From Chrysopilus asiliformis (lineage: Eukaryota; Arthropoda; Insecta; Diptera; Rhagionidae): 64,000 nt of DNA. The stretch's first letter is position 1; every line of letters starts with the position of its first letter. Where the stretch lies: NCBI GenBank assembly GCA_964034945.1, contig OZ035960.1:91291848-91355847 (forward strand). The letters run 5' to 3'. Positions 43,671 through 53,715 of this stretch are shown in pieces. A model generated the notes under the pieces. The model was given only the letters and a program-made list of their open reading frames with translations, did not search any database and had not been told where the DNA came from. The translations under genes were made by a program, and so were the position numbers.

Positions 43671-44124
43671 TATATAAAAATGAGTTGGTGTCTGTCTGTC
43701 TGTCTGTTCCTCTTTCACGCAAAAACGGCTGAACCGATTGTCTTGAAATTTGGCATGAGTGTCAGTGCTAGCTCAACATAGGCATACGGAAAAGTAGTGT
43801 CTGTGCTAGTTCAACATATGCATTCGGGGAGTAAGGGGACGGGCTAAAGTGATTTTGAAACTTAGTTTTTGCGGTATGTTACTCTTTCGCGGGAAAACTA
43901 CTGAACCGATTGGCCTGAAATTTGGCACAGATGTTCGTCGGGGGCCCAGCCCCAACATAGTAGCCCGAGAGGTGCGGGAGTAAGGGGAGGGGGTAAAGTG
44001 ATATCGAAACTTAGCTCTTCCTCTATGTTACCCTTTCGCGGGGAAACTACCGAGCCGATTGGCCTGAAGTTTAGCACCAACATTTGAAAAAACTTAACCC
44101 GGCAATGACGGGTATGCAAGCTAA
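43669..44124 (+). mobile_element. Repeat C, copy 2 (Helitron-like 3' end)
   Basis: From ATATATAAAAATGAGTTGGTG and a CTGTCTGTCTGTC tract through two or three repeats of the CCGATTGGCCTGAAATTTGGC block to AACCCGGCAATGACGGG..GCAAGCTAA. The end CTAA with a short GC stem-loop just before it fits a Helitron CTRR terminus. It is longer than copy 1 because of internal duplication (GTGCTAG(C/T)TCAACATA twice). Confidence 0.5.
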
Positions 44125-45454
44125 TGTTAAGTACTTGGTGTTCATATAATCCAGCCGTTCATATAAACGAACTTCTATTGTATTTTCGATACCAATAAAG
44201 TGGCTTATAAGATTTTCTTTTTCGTATCTCCAGAAATAGGCCAAAACAAAGTCCGATTTAGAATCAAAATATGATTAAAAATACTACCCCAATATTTTTA
44301 ATTATATTTTATGCAGGTGGAAGGTCTGTGGGGTTATACTTGATGATCTGTTGTGGAACTTTTCACAAAAAAATAAATTAAATAAAGCAAAAATAAATAA
44401 ATAACCAAAAAATGAAATCGATTTTTTCGGTTTTCGTTACATTTTTCGTTTTTGTAACAGAATTAAATTTCTATAACGTTATAAGGAAATTTTAAGGGGA
44501 AACCCGTTACGTTACGATAACTGCTATTTCGTTATTTCATGACGTTACGATAACTGCTATTTTTCTCTGTGTGATGCATTTTAACCAAATTGTTCGTATA
44601 AACATGCTGTTTTCACCATTGGGTAGAAAAGTTTTCGCTCACTAGAATCAACCCCTCCCCTTGTCTTTAGACCCCGCTCCTGTTATCTTGGACGCAGTTT
44701 CTTTCTCCTCGCATAAAATTTGTTAATAGCAAATGCTTTAAAACTTCTTAAAAAATGTTATTCTATAAAATTAGGTTCATTCAAAATGCTTAATAGGTTG
44801 AAGAAAAAAAAAACTTTCAACACGTCTGCAAAATGGAAAATAATTTGTTCGTCAAAAAATTCAATGTTGTTAGAAAAACCACAGACACTAGTCCAGAAAA
44901 CAAGAAATAAGCGTGGTTAACAAACTAAAAACTTAGCCTGCACTAGAGAGCAGACGATTAATAAAGAAAATTAAAAGACAATCCGCCTTGGTGTTCTACA
45001 TGGAAAACGCACGACGATGAGACTGTCGAGAAGTCGGTTGAACTCATATTTCAATATGTTAAATAGAAAAACTTTTTTTCATTGAATGTTCCCCATTTAT
45101 AGAGGTTTAATTTAGTGCAAATCGCTAGAAACCTCTCGTCTACTAACGAAAATGAAAAAAAGGAAAAGTTTTGCTTTTATGCAAATAAACCCAACCAGTA
45201 CTTGTACTGAATATTAATATAAAATTAAATATTTTCAAATTATTCTATTCGAATTCAGGTATCGTTCGAAGCCAGAGTACGTCAGAGCATTTTGCTTTCC
45301 CTAGAATAGGAAATAAATTATTGGCATTAGGACTTATTTAAACCATTTCATGATTTTGCACGTGAATTTCGAGAAACCATAATCCATACCTACGAGATTT
45401 TTACACAAAAAATGTTAAATTCTGTCTGATTTCTATGATCAAAATTTTTTAGGT
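44125..45454. other. Non-coding stretch, no gene recognised
   Basis: Contains a short direct repeat GACGTTACGATAACTGCTATTT-like near 44505 and 44541 (about 20 bases each). No gene or complete element recognised. Confidence 0.45.
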
Positions 45455-45830
45455 AGGGTTACCATACTTTTTTGGGGCCAATCCAGGGCAAGATCAGCAA
45501 CAGATTTTATATAGAAAATAAAACTTGATTTAGATTAAAACCAAGGAAATAAATCAATAATGTACGCCGCAGGCGAAATTTTTTAAACAGAATACGGCGC
45601 AATTATTTAAATTAAGAGGTAAACACTCCCAAGCAAAAATTAACTTAATTTTGTACTTTTTGTACGTTTTATAAATAGTTGCAACGGAAATTGCAAATAA
45701 AAATAGAGGGATGCGCTGCAGGCCACATTTTTTGAGATATTGGATCTATGGAATTTTTTCAAAATTTTAAGGGTGAAATCAGATCAAGCTAGAGTACCTC
45801 GATAGGTCGTCTAGTCATATTTGGGGGGAA
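45455..45830 (-). repeat. Dispersed repeat D, copy 4
   Basis: Minus-strand relative of copy 1: GGTAGGGTTACCATAC end, ATATAGAAAATAAAACTTGA block, inverted motif TACGCCGCAGGCGAAA (45564-45579), a GCAACGGAAATTGCAAAT block, and ATGCGCTGCAGGCCACAT (45711-45728). Confidence 0.65.
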
Positions 45831-46148
45831 TAACGATAAAAGCTTTTCATCGATGGATGAATAATCGTTTTGGATTATTAAACATAAAATTCATGTCATC
45901 AAACCATCAAATCTTAGAAAATTAAATGCTCATATATTAAAGAAAAGTGAAAAAAAAGATTAAAAGTGAGCACACTTCTGAGAAACTTAAAGAAAAGTCA
46001 AAAGTCAGTCATTATCACGCCGTAACCCCGTCGACACAACTATATTGCGAAATAATTATGCGAAGCCGAAGCATAAATACGCACAGATGAACTCATGGTG
46101 AGTCAGGGAAGATGAAAAGTATTTAAAAATGTCAAAAATTCCTTCACG

Positions 46149-46154
46149 TTTATT
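46149..46154 (-). terminator. Candidate poly(A) signal AATAAA
   Basis: AATAAA on the minus strand, 57 bases after the stop codon of the candidate terminal exon at 46211-46369. Common by chance in AT-rich DNA, so it only adds weak support. Confidence 0.35.
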
Positions 46155-46210
46155 GTGACATGAACATTTTGCATATACTAAAACATTCCTTTTGCTTAAT
46201 TATGAACAAT

Positions 46211-46369
46211 TTACCGCTCTAATTCCTCCCGTCGAAATATAGAGAGTGAAATTTCTTTTACTAATGGACGAAGAACTATTAACGTGATCAAAATTGTCAT
46301 CGCAGCCATTATCAGTGTTGTCAGAACGAGGTGACTTTTTGACTCCCATTGCTCACATCTGATCGCATA
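46211..46369 (-). CDS. Candidate terminal exon, membrane anchor
   Basis: Read on the minus strand, a TTTAATTTACAG acceptor (ending 46370) is followed by 52 codons and a stop. The predicted peptide has an EQWESKS linker, a hydrophobic segment of about 22 residues (LVLTTLIMAAMTILITLIVL), then a basic/acidic tail (RPLVKEIS...FRREELER). This would be a single-pass or last-pass membrane protein with a short tail. Leu/Thr/Ala/Met use is unlike the Phe/Lys/Asn bias of chance frames here. The exon would belong to a minus-strand gene lying in the intron of the 30604 gene. Family not recognised. Confidence 0.4.
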   Translation of the reverse strand, partial: YAIRCEQWESKSHLVLTTLIMAAMTILITLIVLRPLVKEISLSIFRREELER

Positions 46370-46402
46370 CTGTAAATTAAAGGCTGTGTTTTCATGAATC
46401 AT

Positions 46403-47186
46403 TACTCATGCTCCACATGACTTTTCATATCAAAAATGAAATGCTTTTTTTTATTTCACATCAACATCATCTTCATCGTCAACATCACATCGACACGGTT
46501 ATTTTTTAAATTGTTGTTGCTGTTGTAATTCGCGCTCTGCTCCAGCCGTTATTGTCGTTGTCTCTTCATATCATTCCGTTTTTTTTTCACTTTTTACTTT
46601 TTGTCAAAAAGGTTAATTATAATTGACATATGAAATTAAAAATTGCTCAAAGTGGGTGTCTTTTATCCATCAGCTGGAGTTTCCAGCGTCGAAGTGAGTT
46701 TTTAGGATGGTTGGCAGCATTCAACCATTTAATGGCATCCATAATAATCTAGAGTAGCTGGTAGAATGGAATATATGACCTGATTATGTGATTATTGCCA
46801 TTATAAATAGATTTTCAACAATTTAACCACTGACTTTCGCTCTTTAATTCAAGAGAATTTCAGTTTAATTTTTCGTTTTTTTTTTTTGGAATGTGTTTAA
46901 AGTGGTGTTTTTTGGTGTTCATGTTTCGGTCGATGGTTGATTGGTCGAATCATGTTAAAATCATTTGTATGAATTTTATTTAAGGAGTTTTTTTTTCACT
47001 TTTCTACAAAAAATTCAATTGAAATGTCACGCCCTAATAATAATAATTCCGGTCCATTTTTATAGACTGTTGATATTGTAATTTAAGGTTGTTCAACTTA
47101 AGGGATATTTTACACAATTTTTTTCAAATTAGTGATAGAGAAAAAATAGATCTGCCGGTAAATAAAGGGTGTTTTATGCTAGTAAT
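46403..47186. other. Non-coding stretch, no gene recognised
   Basis: Contains trinucleotide-rich tracts (ATCATCTTCATCG, TTGTTGTTGCTGTTG near 46460-46520) and unique-looking DNA. If the 46211 exon is real, upstream exons could be here, but none is convincing. Confidence 0.4.
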
Positions 47187-47722
47187 GGGTCTTTCAATAA
47201 GGACATAACAATTTTGTATTTTAATAAAAACGCACCCTAAAACTTTTTTCATGATCTGGCAATGCTAAAACGTCAGTCAAGGTTTACATTTTTATCATGG
47301 TGAAGTTCACGAACGAGCAATGCCACACAGCTGGTCAAACAATTGATCTATTGAAGGAGAAGTTCGGTAATCGTGTAATCTCGAGAAATGGTCCGGTCGA
47401 ATGGCCACCTCGCTCATGCGATTTAACGCCGTTGGATTTCTTTTTATGGGGTTATGTTAAGTCGTTGGTTTATGCCAACAAGCCAACAACGTTAGAGGAG
47501 CTCAGGAACAATATCGAACGCGAAATTGCCAACGTTCCGGCCGATATGTGTGGAAGAGTGGTGGAAAGTTGGCTCCAAAGAATCAACCAGTGCAAACGTG
47601 CTCGCGGTGGCCATACTTAAATGTAACATGTCCACTACACCTGGAATAAATTTCAGCCCGATATCTCAATTATTCTGTGTTTTATTTAAATACAAAATTG
47701 TTATGTCCTTATTGAAAGTCCC
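47187..47722 (+). mobile_element. Internally deleted Tc1/mariner-superfamily element
   Basis: 536 bp with nearly perfect 36-bp inverted ends (47187-47222 and 47687-47722; starts GGGTCTTTCAATAAGGACAT, right end complement GGGACTTTCAATAAGG). It retains the start and the last third of the transposase in one frame. High TIR identity suggests recent movement. A repeat I copy begins 7 bp to the right. Confidence 0.9.
47297..47620 (+). pseudogene. Shortened transposase, 107 codons, frame open
   Basis: The first eight codons (MVKFTNEQ) are the usual transposase start. The next residue continues at CHTAGQTIDLLKEKFG, so the helix-turn-helix and the first two catalytic Asp residues are gone. WPPRSCDLTPLDFFLWGYVK and the C-terminal helix region remain. 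The join keeps the frame and the natural stop. The product cannot catalyse transposition. This is a DUF4817-type relative of the 12.6-kb protein. Confidence 0.9.
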
Positions 47723-47728
47723 GATATT

Positions 47729-47883
47729 AAGCCCAATTCAGACTAACGATTGCGATTACGATTACGACTGAGCTTCCTCGACCAATAAGATCAAAGTTTT
47801 CATATCTCTGTCGTTGAAAGCTTTGATCTCAATGGTCGAGAAGCCTCAATCGTAATCGCAATCGTTAGTCTGAATTGGGCTTT
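47729..47883. mobile_element. Repeat I, copy 2 (foldback MITE)
   Basis: Long inverted arms: AAGCCCAATTCAGACTAACG at the left and the complement of the same at the right (CGTTAGTCTGAATTGGGCTT), continuing ATTGCGATTACGATT and CTCGACCAATAAGATCAAAG. The arms meet around 47800. This copy is more complete than copy 1. Confidence 0.88.
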
Positions 47884-48244
47884 AGGTTTATATTTGTTGT
47901 AATTTTACTGTCCAATCATTTTAATTTGTAAGTCTTTAAATTATTGTGCAAGTGTTGTTTACACTTACCCCATTTTTTCCCCCAAAATCAAGAAAATTGT
48001 GGTAAATATAAACACCTTTTTACATGGGCGTCCGCAAAAAAAATGTTTTTTTTAAAAGCCTATTGGTTTTCTATATTCCTTCAATAAAGATAAGATTACA
48101 GTTCGAATTTTTTCGAACTAAAGAAAAACTTTTGTTACCTATTAATTTTTTTGTTGTTAAATTTAATTGTAATTATTTTTTTTTAAAATAGAGATAAAAC
48201 ATTTAAATAAAAACAGCCCATTGTATGATATATTTTCCCATAAA
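47884..48244. other. Non-coding stretch, no gene recognised
   Basis: AT-rich; nothing recognised. Confidence 0.5.
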
Positions 48245-49330
48245 TAGGGTGACACATGACCGGAACAGCCCCGGATTTAGGGTTGTGGTTCCGGCGTCCC
48301 GGGAACTAAACCTTTGTCCCGGATTTTTCAAATTAATGTATTAAAACATACTCTCTTTCACATGGAGGTGGCTCCAACAATTTTATTTTCAAAAATTTTC
48401 CACAAAAGATGCACTATCTCAAAAATTAATAAGGGTATTCGCTCATTGATGCATTTGGTTGTGTATCAGTGTATTGGATGTATATTTACTCGACCTAGCA
48501 AAATTTTTCATACAAAATCGGTTACACTTTAGCTTTTTATTTGCTTCACTCGAAACCTTGTTTTTGGGTCTTGTATATTGAGAAGTGTAAATTATGACAG
48601 CTGAAACTTTCAGGTTATATTTTTCTCCGGCAAAAAGTGTTTAGTGGCGATAAATCAATAAATATATATAAATATATATAATGGCCCCAATCACAGAAAA
48701 CGCCGTATGCAAAGTGAGTGCGTTTCTCTCGTTTTTCGATCATTGAAAACGTTCGAAGGGAGTTGTGAATCATTCACGTTTGACGTTTCAAATACGCGGC
48801 ACTTTCATTGCGTATCTGAGTGAGGGACAAAAGGCAAAAATGTAAGTTTAAAGGATTTAATTGAACAATTAGTACATTTTTAAGTTATTTTTATAGGAAA
48901 AGAACAACAAACCTAACTTTTTTAGCTGTCAAAATTAGCAAAGACACAAAAAAAACTTAACGAAAGTTTCATTAAACGTCGTATTCAATGATACGGCGTA
49001 AAGTGAATGTGAATCGAATGGGTGAAGGGAATCTCAGATACGCCGTATTCCATGATAGGCATCAATATGGCGCAAAATGTTATTCAGCAGCGAAAGCGGA
49101 AAAGAGAGAAACCCAACAAGAAGTGGAGTGAAGATGAAATCGCGAGTATTTACACTGGAGCTTTTTTAAATGCTTTACATGGTGTTCACGCTTTCTTGTA
49201 AAATGCACTTGTATCCATGCCACATTTACACCGATACTCAAAAGAGTGAATACCCATAATGTTTTTTCCTTGGTTTTAATGTAAATCAAGTTGTATTTTC
49301 CATATAACATTTTTGTTGTTCATCTTGTCC
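48245..49330 (+). repeat. Dispersed repeat D, copy 5 (interrupted)
   Basis: Left part 48245-48425 carries GTCCCGGATTTTTCAAATTAA and TTTTCCACAAAAGATGCACTATCTC; the right part, 49255-49330, carries TTTTAATGTAAATCAAGTTGTATTTTCCATATAA-like and TTGTCCTGGG blocks, matching the two ends of copy 1. A repeat L copy and other DNA lie between. Confidence 0.55.
48675..49070 (-). mobile_element. Repeat L, copy 2
   Basis: Inverted, slightly diverged copy of 43289-43670, ending GCCGTATTCCATGATAGGCAT. Its other end (CCCCAATCACAGAAAACGCCG) is decayed. Inserted within repeat D copy 5. Confidence 0.8.
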
Positions 49331-49596
49331 TGGGTTCCCTCTCTCTCTCGCGGCACTACAACCGGTTTCCGGTCTTGGCCTGTCGCAATGTCTCGCTAGA
49401 GTTCCCAGTCACGCGCCGATGTCGTCCAGTTTTGTATCCCAATGCTTTTCGCGTCCTGATCAACGCCGTCTTGCCATCTGAGGTTGGGTCTTCGTCGTCG
49501 CCTTGTTGTTAATAACCTACCGCAGAAGACTTTCCGAGCCGGGTCACTTTCCTTCATTCTGGGTCGGCTAAAAAAAACTCTGGTCACCCTACCCAT
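49320..49596 (-). pseudogene. Non-LTR retrotransposon 3' end, broken
   Basis: Minus-strand codons give a basic RRRRRPNLRWQDGVDQDAK stretch followed by SIGIQNWTTSARD, the C-terminal pattern (GR.RGRP.LRW.D.V..D...LG..NW...A.DR..W) found after the reverse transcriptase in many insect non-LTR polyproteins. A stop (49396-49398) and a frameshift precede a second-frame RQAKTGNRL-stop tail (near 49360-49390). The reverse transcriptase and endonuclease are absent, as expected for a 5'-truncated, decayed insertion. Confidence 0.8.
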
Positions 49597-49751
49597 AAAA
49601 GAACCTTATCGGTACATAAAACTAACAAAGTCTGTTAAAATATTTGATTTTTCAAAGCGTTTTTTTCTCCTAAAATTGTTTTTGGTAGAATGTGTAGAAA
49701 AGGGTTATCAAAATCTGCCTCTGAAAATGAAAATTTTTCTTTAAAACATTG

Positions 49752-50029
49752 AGGGTATTCATGGAATCAGATAAAATTACCGATTGCATATTTTTACGCG
49801 GCGTGATTCATGAATGCACCCTTCAAATAATTTATATAATCGATCAGCTGTTCAGCAGTTACAAAAATTTGTTGCAGCTAAAGTTCACAATTTCTCGAAA
49901 TCTCCGTATAAGACGTTTGCGTAATTTTACGAGGTTGTTTACACACCAATTTTGACAGTTCATTTACAAGGTGTAAATTTGCGCATTTTACGCGGTTTAC
50001 GAGGCATTTATCCGATTTCATGAATCCCC
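49752..50029. mobile_element. Repeat G, copy 2 (MITE)
   Basis: Ends GGGTATTCATGGAATCAGAT and ATCCGATTTCATGAATCCCC. Shares internal TTACCGATTGCATATTTTTACGCGG-type and TCGATCAGCTGT blocks with copy 1 but is about 100 bp shorter. Confidence 0.8.
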
Positions 50030-52616
50030 TTATTGTTCTTTATTGTAACATGGTGAAAGTTCTTATTGAACTACAATAAAAACTTTCTAAACTCAGTGGC
50101 TCTTATCAAATATATTTCATTCCTCAAGGACAAATAGTAGACTGTCACAATTAAATATTTCTTGAATTTGTTGAAATTCATCATCCTAATGGCGAAATTA
50201 GTGAAACTAACTTCAGCACCACTGAATTTCCAAAAGAAAACTTTTATCTTGGTTGAATTAAATCCCGAAAGGAATACAGATTTAATAAAGTAATAAATAT
50301 AAAATGTGAGCAGCTGACGAACAAACATGAAATGTAGGGTCACAAAAGTTTAAATTCAAGTGTTTTAGATGGGTGTAAGAACAACATTATCATCATCACT
50401 AACACCATCAGCATAATTTCCATTATCATCATCAGCATAAACAATTTAAGCTGTAGTTGTGATATTACATAAATGGAAGCAAAGTCCTGAAGACATTTGA
50501 GCGTAAATCAGGCGAGAGTATTTTATTATTTTAGCCCTTAAATGGGATGAAAATTTACTTGACAACCAACTTTGTACCTCGTAAAACTTTCCCCATTGAA
50601 CGAAAGCTTCCCTAGAGGAGCGGCAAAATGTTCAAGGATAAAATTCAAAGGTTCATTCCGGAGTGAATTAGAAATCCGGAAGGGGATCGGTGCGGAGAAC
50701 AAGTGAAAATAAGTGAACAATACTGACGAATTATTGAAAGAAAAATAAAAAGTGAAAACATTGGCAGTAAATGAAAGTTAGGGAAAACGAGCTTTTACCT
50801 CATTAGGCTTGTATTTTGCTCCATTTCTCCAACAACAGGGAAAATTTTATGTCTGCATTTGATGATGCAGGGATTCGTGGTCAGGACATGAATATCTTAT
50901 TGTAAGATCTTCGAATTTTCATTTTCTACAAGAAGTCCTAAACCTGGAGTAAAAAATTTAATAGGATGTGTATTTACTACACGATAAACCATTCTTCCCC
51001 CTCACTGTTATCCCCTCTCCTGCTATCTTCTGAACCGTAGAAGAAATTTTTGTCCGGTTTTCACTATTAACCAAGTTAAGCCCTCAGAGAAATGTTCATC
51101 CACTGAAATCAACTCAGCCCATTCTCCGTAAGCTCCTTTTCTACCACCCACTGAACTTCTGAAGAGATTTTGACTCAGTATGCACTATTACACGGAAAGA
51201 AATATTTTTTTATGCAGCCATGATGCTAATAAAAAACTTGGAATCATGGAAAAAACTCAAAATGGTAGACCTGTCCGCTTCCACGTCCCACTCTCTTCCT
51301 CGGTTACTGGTTCTGGGACCTTTGGCATACCAAGTGCGTTAAATAGTCGCAATGCGCGGTTTTTAAGGCAACCAAACAAATCAAACGTTTTGCCTTCTAC
51401 AAAAGGGCTATATTTGCACAATCAAACAAATAAAATGGGAACAAATAAATACTATGGAAACATAAATCTTTAGCAGGTGGAATAACGTTTAAATTTGCTA
51501 GTCGAAAAATGTTTTTAATTTACCCGCAGAATCAGAATTCTGAACATTCGTCCTACATTTTTTGGACAACCAAGTTTTTTTTGACACATATTATATTTCC
51601 GGAACAACAATATTTTATCCTGAACTCCTGCAATGAATAAGTAAAAAAATATTATGACTTATAAAAACCTCATGGCCAAAAAAACACCAAAGAGGAATTT
51701 TTTCCCTGACATTTCGACATTGAGTTTTTCCAAGAATCCCAGGAGTCTCCTCATCGGTAACGACATTTTATTTTCACTTTTATTTGAAATGTGTATCTAT
51801 ATATTCCACGAATATCTTCTGGCTTTTTCCATTTATTTATTTTTTTTTCTTGCGAGATTATCGCTTTTTTGTCATACAATTTCCTTTCGATTTTCCCTTC
51901 TTTATTCGGTTGTCTGCAACTTTATAGAATCGTGTTTTACATGAGAATCAACTTGGGTTCTGTGAAACATTTTCGCCTTCATGACTTTTCTCGACTTGAC
52001 ACAAACGGTCTCAGACCAACGATGAACTCTATTTTAAACTCACACTCAGCTGTCAAACCGGCCACCGTTCGTTCGACTTGTTAAACTCACAACATCTCGA
52101 AGTGAGACGAGAGCGGTTGACATATTTGTTGGATTTTGTTTGTCGACCAAATAGAGAGATGTTTTTCGTTAAATTCAAGCACCGAGAAAATAATTTTCCA
52201 CATTCTTGTCGGATAATAATTTGAAATGTCTTTCGTGTGCTCCGTCTGGATGAATGACGTCTGTATGTGCATATTTTGTTTCTTAAGGAAATTTCTTATA
52301 GTACACATGATTAACGTGCATACGATGTTGATCTGTCATCTTTTTTAAATCATGGCGATGCTGGTGAAATGTTGCGACGGTAGATATGAAAATTTCATTT
52401 GAATGTCCGGAAGTTTGAGTTTATTTTTAAAGAAACAAATGAGGATCATAAATTATTTTTCAGTACTCTAGTTTTAAATCTTCTTTTAGGTAACCATAAA
52501 ATGTGGCCGATATAAGATTTAATTATATCTGAGAAATATCAGATTTGTTTCTGTTGAGCCAAATTTTGGTCATATAAAGTACCTACCTAAATGACGGAAT
52601 TCAGCTGCAGCTTGCA
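50030..52616. other. Non-coding stretch, no gene recognised
   Basis: Mostly unique AT-rich DNA. A partial MITE end at 51188-51230 (CACGGAAAGAAATATTTTTT, ATGCAGCCATGATG) matches the left end of 62661-63001. Frames at 51180-51473, 51654-51944 and 51791-52084 (+) lack domains. 50570-50760 has leader-like composition but no gene follows. Confidence 0.4.
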
Positions 52617-53030
52617 GAATTTTTATACTCTATATGATATATCATTTAGAAGTATATTAGATTTAGTATACCGTTTGTAACTCATCGAACCAATCATCGG
52701 ACAAAAAAATGAACTACACTAGGCTGTTAGGGATGTCCAAAGACTTTTATTTCCGCATGTCCGTCCGTCTGTCAATCCGTCCGTAAACACCATAACTTTC
52801 GAAAGGATTGAGCTAGAGACCTGAAATTTTGTATAGTTAAGTTTCTCGTAAATGGCTCGCCTCTCCCATACACATTGATTTTTTTCTATTTTCTCGGTAA
52901 TGGTGAGTAGAATTGAAAAATTTATTAAGCTAAAATCTGTTTAGACTATGATTTTACATAATCGTTCCATACATCAAAATCCAATCGGACCATGGATTTT
53001 TTAGCCTCTGGCAATTGTAGCTTTTCTTAT
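52617..53030 (+). repeat. Dispersed repeat A copy
   Basis: Begins TTTTTATACTCTATATGATA, then ATATTAGATTTAGTATACCG, CATCGAACCAATCATCGGAC, TGAACTACACTAGGCTGTTAG, CCGTCCGTCTGTC, GGATTGAGCTAGAGACCTGAA, and ends near TCTGGCAATTGTAGC. Only one of the 147-bp units is present. Confidence 0.8.
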
Positions 53031-53118
53031 GATTAATTTGACATTTAGAAGAGGCCATTAGCGTTAATCTGGCATAGCAATGATTGTCTGTCCAGGCGGA
53101 TATTGCAATTTGACGCCT

Positions 53119-53405
53119 CTAAAAGATCTTGCGGTAATGATTTGAAGACTTTTTGCCTTTGTTACCACAACAATTTTGCCACGGACTTCCTAAATTGAGG
53201 TTTCGTAAACATTCTTCGTGTTTGTAGCGCACGTTTAATATGGATTGTGAACCATGGAATAACATTTGTAAGGTTTCGTTGCAACCATCAACAACAGAAG
53301 GTGTCGTCAGCACCAAACAGTAATCGCTACTCATTCCGATAAAGCAATTCGAGTAGACTTGAGATGACAGCTTGGTACAGGCAAGCTTTGAGTCTACGAC
53401 CTTGG
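53119..53405 (-). CDS. Candidate exon, cysteine-rich open frame
   Basis: On the minus strand the frame is open for 95 codons up to TAG at 53119. It is GC-richer than its flanks and encodes a protein-like, cysteine-rich sequence (eight Cys): ACTKLSSQVYSNCF, SSDYCLVLTTPSVVDGCNE and EECLRNLNLGSPWQNCC. The spacing suggests a disulphide-bonded secreted or extracellular domain. A possible donor (TTGTG|GTAAC) follows the CC pair, so the last 18 codons may be intron. The acceptor at the 5' side (near 53401 or 53406) is weak. It could be an upstream exon of the same gene as 46211-46369, though the phases of these two exons do not join directly. Family not recognised. Confidence 0.35.
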
Positions 53406-53539
53406 CTTATAGCCTGAATGCCTAATGACAAACTTAACGTAACTTACGAATTTTTTCGGTGTGAAAAATGTGTCTCGTGGAATTACAAAAACTAACACCT
53501 GCCAAATTTTTAAATAATAGAATCTAAATTTTTTTTTTG

Positions 53540-53715
53540 AAAAAGCTTGGTTTAAAAAAATGTACTAAAAAGGAAAAAAAAATTTTAAGCGCTTAGTATT
53601 AGAAATAAAAGCAAGATAAATATTTTTTTAAGCTTTCATGCTTTTATTTCTGATACGCAACGCCCAAAAAAAGTTTTATTTCCTTTTTAGTACATTTTTT
53701 TTAAATAAAAGTTTT
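53540..53715. repeat. Repeat H, copy 3
   Basis: Foldback with arms AAAATGTACTAAAAAGGAAA ... AGAAATAAAAGC and GCTTTTATTTCTGATACGC ... TTTCCTTTTTAGTACATTTT. This is the clearest of the three H copies. Confidence 0.75.

Noticed and set aside
50150..50343. Plus-strand segment reading VEIHHPNGEISETNF and the 90-codon minus frame opposite it
   Set aside because: The plus frame has an early stop and no splice support; the minus frame is Phe/Ile/Lys-rich as expected for A/T DNA.
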